The notes below the pieces were generated by a model. It was not told the origin of the DNA. It made no database searches and saw only the letters and a list, made by a program, of their open reading frames with translations. A stretch of 42,732 nt of DNA from Bacteroidota bacterium (GTDB lineage: Bacteria > Bacteroidota > Bacteroidia > Bacteroidales > VadinHA17). The position numbers were made by a program, and so were the translations under genes. Within the stretch, counting starts at the first letter, position 1. Each line of letters starts with the position of its first letter. Of the stretch, positions 38,133 through 42,732 are shown piece by piece. The stretch lies in assembly GCA_030618105.1 (NCBI GenBank), contig JAUXED010000008.1, forward strand, positions 1 to 42,732, written 5' to 3'.

Positions 38133-38552
38133 TTAAAACCTCTCTTTTTTTGCAAAAAAGAAATCACTTTCAATTATTGCATTTTCGTCACAGTCTGATC
38201 CGTGGACTGCATTTTTCTGGAGTGAATCGGCAAATTTTTCCCTGATAGTTCCTTTTTCAGCCTTTGAAGGATCGGTGCTGCCTATTAGTTGCCGGAAATC
38301 TTCCACAGCATTTTCTTTTTTTAGAATCATGGCAACTATCGGTCCTGATGACATGAATTCAACCAGGTCATTATAAAAAGGTTTGCTTTTATGTATAGTA
38401 TAGAATTCTTCAGCTTGCTCTAAAGTTAATTTTTCTGACTTAATAACGGATATTTTGAACCCGGCTTCATTGATTATTGCTAATATAGGTCCAATTAATC
38501 CTGTTTTTACAGCATATGGTTTTATCATAGAAAATGTAATGTTTCCTGCCAT
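38133..38552 (-). CDS. ndk: Nucleoside-diphosphate kinase
   Basis: NITFSMIKPYAVKTGLIGPILAIINEAGFKI, SSGPIVAMILKKENAVEDFRQLIGSTDPSKAEKGTIREKFADS, NAVHGSDCDENAIIES. Confidence 0.96.
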   Translation of the reverse strand: MAGNITFSMIKPYAVKTGLIGPILAIINEAGFKISVIKSEKLTLEQAEEFYTIHKSKPFYNDLVEFMSSGPIVAMILKKENAVEDFRQLIGSTDPSKAEKGTIREKFADSLQKNAVHGSDCDENAIIESDFFFAKKERF

Positions 38553-38777
38553 ATCGTGATTTTTTTTGTGGCTGCTAATGTAATAAATAATTCAAAACAT
38601 TTACAGATAAAACAGTTTGTTAAAATATTATCCCATAGTTATAACTGTGAGTATAATAAGAACAGATCAGCTTTCTGACCGGTTTTTGTTACCTTAAAAC
38701 CCTGTTACCTACTGGTTGTTAAATTTCAAAGATGCTATATACTTTGTTCCACTGGTCTGACCGCTTGTAATTATTTA

Positions 38778-38785
38778 TATCTTTG
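38778..38785 (+). promoter_or_regulatory. Candidate -7 box TATCTTTG for the DHH gene
   Basis: TAnnTTTG 25 nt upstream of the TTG start. Confidence 0.45.
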
Positions 38786-38810
38786 AAGATCAAAAAAAAG
38801 TGATATTTTA

Positions 38811-39830
38811 TTGAAAACAATTTCAAAAGAGATAGTTAACAGAATAAAGGATAAGCTTAAAGACATAAGCAATATCCTGATACTTAGCCATTATCATCCT
38901 GATGGTGATGCTGTTGGGGCAATTCTTTCAATGTCGCGTTTTTTCAGGAAGATGGGATATGAAGTATTTGCTGCTTTACCCGACTCAAGCCCTGAAAATC
39001 TTGAATGGATAAATGGAGTGGAAGATATCCTGATATTTGAAAAAGAGCCGGAACTGATTGAGCATAAATTTTCTGAAGCTGATCTGATTTTTGCACTCGA
39101 TTTTAATGATCCATCACGGCTTAAAGGCATGGAAATATGGTATGAAAAATCAAGTGCAACGAAAGTCCTTATTGACCACCATCCCGAACCGAAAAAGTTT
39201 TCTGATATTGCAATTTCTGATGTATCGGCTAGCTCAGCCTGCGAACTGTTGTATGAATTTATGAAGTCTGTTGGAGGTGCTGACATTATCGATGAGGAGA
39301 TAGCAACTTCACTTTTTGTTGGTATCATGACAGATACCGGTTGCTTTAGTTTCAATTCATCCGATCCTGAAACTTATATCAGGGTTGCAGAGTTGCTGGG
39401 TTATGGAATAAATAAAGATGAAATTTTTAGTCTTGTATATGATAATTATTCAGATAACAGGATGAGATTACTCGGATATGTATTGAAAGAGAAAATGGAA
39501 GTGATCCCGGAATATAATACTGCATTTATCAGCATTACAATGGATGAATTGGAGAGATATAGCTTTGTTATGGGAGACACAGAGGGATTTGTTAATTATC
39601 CTCTCTCAATCAAAGGTATTCGTTTTTCCGCCCTTTTTATCGAGAAACCCGATCATGTCAAGATCTCATTCAGGTCAAAGGGCAGTTTCCCTGCAAACCT
39701 TTTTTCCAGGAAACATTTTAATGGTGGCGGACATCTGAATGCAGCAGGAGGTGAATTGTATACCAATATGGAAGAAACACTTAGATTGTTTCGTTCACTT
39801 TTACCTGAATATGCAAAAGAGCTGAAATGA
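38811..39830 (+). CDS. DHH-family phosphoesterase (NrnA-like oligoribonuclease/pAp phosphatase)
   Basis: ILSHYHPDGDAVGAILSM, ALDFNDPSRL, VLIDHHPEP, MTDTGCFSFNSS, C-terminal NGGGHLNAAGG. TTG start. Confidence 0.93.
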   Translation: MKTISKEIVNRIKDKLKDISNILILSHYHPDGDAVGAILSMSRFFRKMGYEVFAALPDSSPENLEWINGVEDILIFEKEPELIEHKFSEADLIFALDFNDPSRLKGMEIWYEKSSATKVLIDHHPEPKKFSDIAISDVSASSACELLYEFMKSVGGADIIDEEIATSLFVGIMTDTGCFSFNSSDPETYIRVAELLGYGINKDEIFSLVYDNYSDNRMRLLGYVLKEKMEVIPEYNTAFISITMDELERYSFVMGDTEGFVNYPLSIKGIRFSALFIEKPDHVKISFRSKGSFPANLFSRKHFNGGGHLNAAGGELYTNMEETLRLFRSLLPEYAKELK

Positions 39831-40372
39831 AAGTGAGTTTTTATAAATACGGAATTTTGTTCCTTCTTATTCAGGTAATCTTAAATTCCTGCTTTAGAGA
39901 TACCACTGAACAGAATGAGAAAGTGCCGGCAATTGATGAAGAAACTTTAATAAGTACTAACAGGTATATTATTCAAAAAGAAGTTGAACGTATCGGTAAT
40001 TATGTTGAAAGAAGAGGTTGGGATATGGATACTACCAAATCAGGTTTATGGTATATGATAATTGAAAAAGGTGCCGGACCTGATGCTGTAAAGGGGAAAA
40101 TAGCAACTATTGAATATGAGATAAGTCTTTTAGACGGTACGGTATGTTATTCATCTGAACAGACTGGTCTGAAACAATTTACTATCGGATTCGGAGGTGT
40201 TGAATCAGGACTTGAAGAAGGAATACTTCTGTTGAATGAAGGATCTGAAGCGATTTTTATTTTACCTCCTTATCTGGCATACGGTATTCCGGGTGATCAA
40301 AAAAAAATACCTCCAAATGCATCATTGGTATATAATTTGAAGTTAAAAAAAGTTGAAGGAAGAAGGGAATAG
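39827..40372 (+). CDS. FKBP-type peptidyl-prolyl isomerase, lipoprotein-like
   Basis: N-terminal lipobox-like LNSCF; GLWYMIIEKGAGPDAVKGKIATIEYEISLLDG...EEGILLLNEGSEAIFILPPYLAYGIPGDQKKIPPNASLVYNLKL. ATGA overlap with the DHH gene. Confidence 0.88.
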   Translation: MKVSFYKYGILFLLIQVILNSCFRDTTEQNEKVPAIDEETLISTNRYIIQKEVERIGNYVERRGWDMDTTKSGLWYMIIEKGAGPDAVKGKIATIEYEISLLDGTVCYSSEQTGLKQFTIGFGGVESGLEEGILLLNEGSEAIFILPPYLAYGIPGDQKKIPPNASLVYNLKLKKVEGRRE

Positions 40373-40441
40373 AGGGAATAGAGGGAATAGAGGGAGTAGA
40401 GGGAGTAGATGGAGTAGATGGAGTAGAGGGAATAAAGGGAA
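40363..40441 (+). repeat. 9-bp tandem array GGAATAGAG (array E), overlapping the FKBP stop
   Basis: gggaatagagggaatagagggaatagagggagtagagggagtagatggagtagatggagtagagggaataaaggga. Confidence 0.95.
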
Positions 40442-40445
40442 GAAT

Positions 40446-40465
40446 GCCCGCCTGACCGGACGGGC
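40446..40465. repeat. GC-rich hairpin GCCCG-CCTGACCGGA-CGGGC
   Basis: Perfect 5-bp arms; sequence resembles the CCTGCCGGACAGGC element in the DUF349 gene. Confidence 0.75.
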
Positions 40466-40615
40466 AGGGAATGATGGAGAAATGCGTTAACAGCTAACAG
40501 CTAATTGCTAAAAGCTAATAGCTAACTTGTAATATTATAATATTGAAAAAATAAAAATTCAAAAACCAATATGCAAACATTATTAATTAAATAAAGTAAT
40601 AACAAAACTATTATT

Positions 40616-41080
40616 ATGAGGAAAAATATTGTATTGATAATTATTTCAATTATTGCATTTAGCTGGACAAGCTGTGATAAAGAGGTTAACCTTGCGGAGG
40701 AAGAGATGAAACTTCTGAATCAATACCTGGCTGATAACCAAATAACAGCAGAACCTAAAGCAAGTGGACTTTACTATATTGAGACTGAAGCAGGTACAGG
40801 CTTGCAGCCACAGCAGGGCGATACTGTGGATGTACATTATACAGGCAAACTTATTAACGGCACCATTTTCGATACTTCAGTGGGCGGCAGTCCTTTTTCA
40901 TTTGTTCTTGGCACTGGATATGTTATTCCAGGCTGGGACGAAGGGATTGGCTATATGAAAGAAGGTGGAAAAGCAACCCTTATTATCCCATCAGCATTAG
41001 GATATGGTTCATCCGGAACAGGACCAATTCTTCCCTATTCAACCCTTATCTTTGATGTTGAACTAGTTGATGTCAGGTAA
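40616..41080 (+). CDS. FKBP-type peptidyl-prolyl cis-trans isomerase lipoprotein
   Basis: Lipobox-like SWTSC; GDTVDVHYTGKLINGTIFDTSVGGSPFSFVLGTGYVIPGWDEGIGYMKEGGKATLIIPSALGYGSSG. Confidence 0.95.
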   Translation: MRKNIVLIIISIIAFSWTSCDKEVNLAEEEMKLLNQYLADNQITAEPKASGLYYIETEAGTGLQPQQGDTVDVHYTGKLINGTIFDTSVGGSPFSFVLGTGYVIPGWDEGIGYMKEGGKATLIIPSALGYGSSGTGPILPYSTLIFDVELVDVR

Positions 41081-41208
41081 ATTCATTTGCGAATAAACAG
41101 GTTCGGGATTCGCATAACCATATTGTTTTTTATTCTAAATTCAGAACACCTGACTTGATATTTAGTTATCAATTAGTTATAAAATTTAATTGTAAATAAC
41201 GAGTAATA

Positions 41209-42732
41209 TTATTCAATAACAATCTTCTTTACAATCACTACCTCCTTATTGGTCATTTTTAGGTAATAAACACCGGTTGGCAGGTGTGATACATTAAGTT
41301 CTTCCCTGAACTTTTTACCTGTTTTGGTTTCAAGGTTAAATACAATCTGACCCTGCGGATTCACCAGATCAAACCTGATTCTGGTTCCTTTTTCGAAACG
41401 GGCATATATATAGAATATACCTTTATTTGGGTTCGGAAATACCCGGATTAGATTACCATCCGGTGTATTAATGGGTACATTTATTGTTGCATCACTGTAA
41501 ATCTTAATGCTGTCGAATGCAAACCCATCCTGCTCGTAACTGTCGTTGGATGCAAAGGCAAACCTGAATTTTACAGAAGAATTCCCGTCGAATTCATTTA
41601 GCTTATGTCTGGCGGTGATCCATCCATTACTGCCCTGACCATAGGTTCCGTCACCCGACCATCCGGCACTGGTTCCTACTCCTGAGTATAAAGCTTCAAT
41701 ATTTGAAGTATTATACCAGTTTTCCAGGTCATTGTAATTACCAACCGATTGCCAGGATGCACCGTCATTAATAGAATACTGGAAGCATGTACCGTCATAC
41801 ATACCTTCCGAATCCCACCATATCTTCATGGCAATGGCTGCATCAGTTAAATTTGTAAAGTCGAACGTTGGACTATATACAAAGGATGTATCATTTGCAT
41901 TATGGTCTCCTGTCAGGTTAGTTACCCAGGATTTTGATCCCGATCCGGCAGAATTAATAGTAGAACCGGCTGGAGTTCCCAACTGCCATGACGAATTGGT
42001 TCCCTGTTCATACCAACCTCCTTTCCCATCCTCAAAATCTTCAAGGTAAGGGAATGTTGAGATTACGATTATTTCTTCTGTCACAGTAATAACCCAATCC
42101 TGTGGTGTGCCATTTTCAGCGATTATAGTATAGGTTACCGGATTTGTGAAATCATTGGATGTAACACCACTTTCCTGTGATGTAGATCCAATGGCAATTG
42201 TTGCCCAATCAGAAATGGTAAAGGTTGCCACTAAAGTTGTAACATTAGTGCCATAAGCTACTTCAATATCCACAGTATGATTTACTGCATCAATTGTAGC
42301 CGCACCGGTTTGTTCAGCAAAACTGAATGTTAGTATATCATTTTCACTACTCGGGGCAGCTGCAATGGTCAAGGTTACAATCCAGTTTTGTTGTGTTCCA
42401 TCCTCTGCTGTTATTGTATAAGTTACGGGTGAAGTGAAATCATTGGATGTAATACCACTTTCCTGTGATGTGGCTCCAATGGTAATAGTTGCCAAATCAG
42501 AAATGGCAAAGGTTGCCACTAAAGTTGTAACATTAGTGCCATAAGCAACTTCTATATCCACAGTATGATTTACTGCATCAATTGTAGCCGCACCAGTTTG
42601 TTCAGTAAAACTGAATGTTAATATATCATTTTCACTGCTTTGAGTAGTTGCAACGGTCACTGTTACAATCCAGTTTTGTTGTGTTCCATCCTCTGCTGTT
42701 ACTGTATAAGTTACGGGTGAAGTGAAATCATT
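41209..42732 (-). CDS. T9SS type A sorting domain protein with tandem DUF5018-like repeats (5'-partial at the window edge)
   Basis: C-terminal VFPNPNKGIFYI...LPTGVYYLKMTNKEVVIVKKIVIE; FPYLEDFEDGKGGWYEQG lectin/MAM-like region; 96-aa SENDILTFSF...TAEDGTQQNWIVT repeats. The frame is open through 42732, so the GTG at 42660 is internal. Confidence 0.9.
   Translation of the reverse strand, partial: NDFTSPVTYTVTAEDGTQQNWIVTVTVATTQSSENDILTFSFTEQTGAATIDAVNHTVDIEVAYGTNVTTLVATFAISDLATITIGATSQESGITSNDFTSPVTYTITAEDGTQQNWIVTLTIAAAPSSENDILTFSFAEQTGAATIDAVNHTVDIEVAYGTNVTTLVATFTISDWATIAIGSTSQESGVTSNDFTNPVTYTIIAENGTPQDWVITVTEEIIVISTFPYLEDFEDGKGGWYEQGTNSSWQLGTPAGSTINSAGSGSKSWVTNLTGDHNANDTSFVYSPTFDFTNLTDAAIAMKIWWDSEGMYDGTCFQYSINDGASWQSVGNYNDLENWYNTSNIEALYSGVGTSAGWSGDGTYGQGSNGWITARHKLNEFDGNSSVKFRFAFASNDSYEQDGFAFDSIKIYSDATINVPINTPDGNLIRVFPNPNKGIFYIYARFEKGTRIRFDLVNPQGQIVFNLETKTGKKFREELNVSHLPTGVYYLKMTNKEVVIVKKIVIE

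Noticed and set aside
1-42732. tRNA or rRNA genes
   Set aside because: Intergenic gaps scanned by eye showed no convincing tRNA cloverleaf/T-arm or rRNA segment; a tRNAscan-SE/Infernal run would be decisive.

Overview
The window is a 42.7 kb AT-rich chromosomal segment. Its gene content and signals (LptD-like protein, T9SS C-terminal sorting domain, DUF349/DUF721, TAnnTTTG -7 boxes) indicate the Bacteroidota. Most genes are housekeeping: mnmA, an AddA-like helicase/nuclease, a TIGR01212 radical SAM protein, an AddB-like nuclease, trmD, Hsp20, DUF349, pyrG, yidC, dnaA, MlaD/MCE, an N-acetylmuramoyl-L-alanine amidase, LptD-like, RidA, dipeptide epimerase, a TPR protein, recF, DUF721, ndk, a DHH phosphoesterase, two FKBPs and a T9SS-secreted repeat protein that runs off the right edge. 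No rRNA, CRISPR array, phage or transposase gene was seen. Three things stand out. (1) A 2231-aa protein (27268-33963, minus strand) carries in one chain a fold-type-I PLP aminotransferase signature (NDPSNPSG ... LDEAY ... STTKNLGATGDRLG) and a PEPCK/HprK-like P-loop (GDSGVGKSE). (2) A two-TM K+ channel pore (TIGYGD) is fused to 18 consecutive exact 12-residue repeats, a period that does not fit classical pentapeptide repeats. (3) The intergenic space is full of degenerate 8- and 9-bp tandem arrays and small palindromes that recur at distant loci. Several of these supply stop codons or C-terminal tails to neighbouring genes (recF, DUF721, FKBP, amidase, epimerase). All domain calls come from reading motifs by eye; no database search was run.
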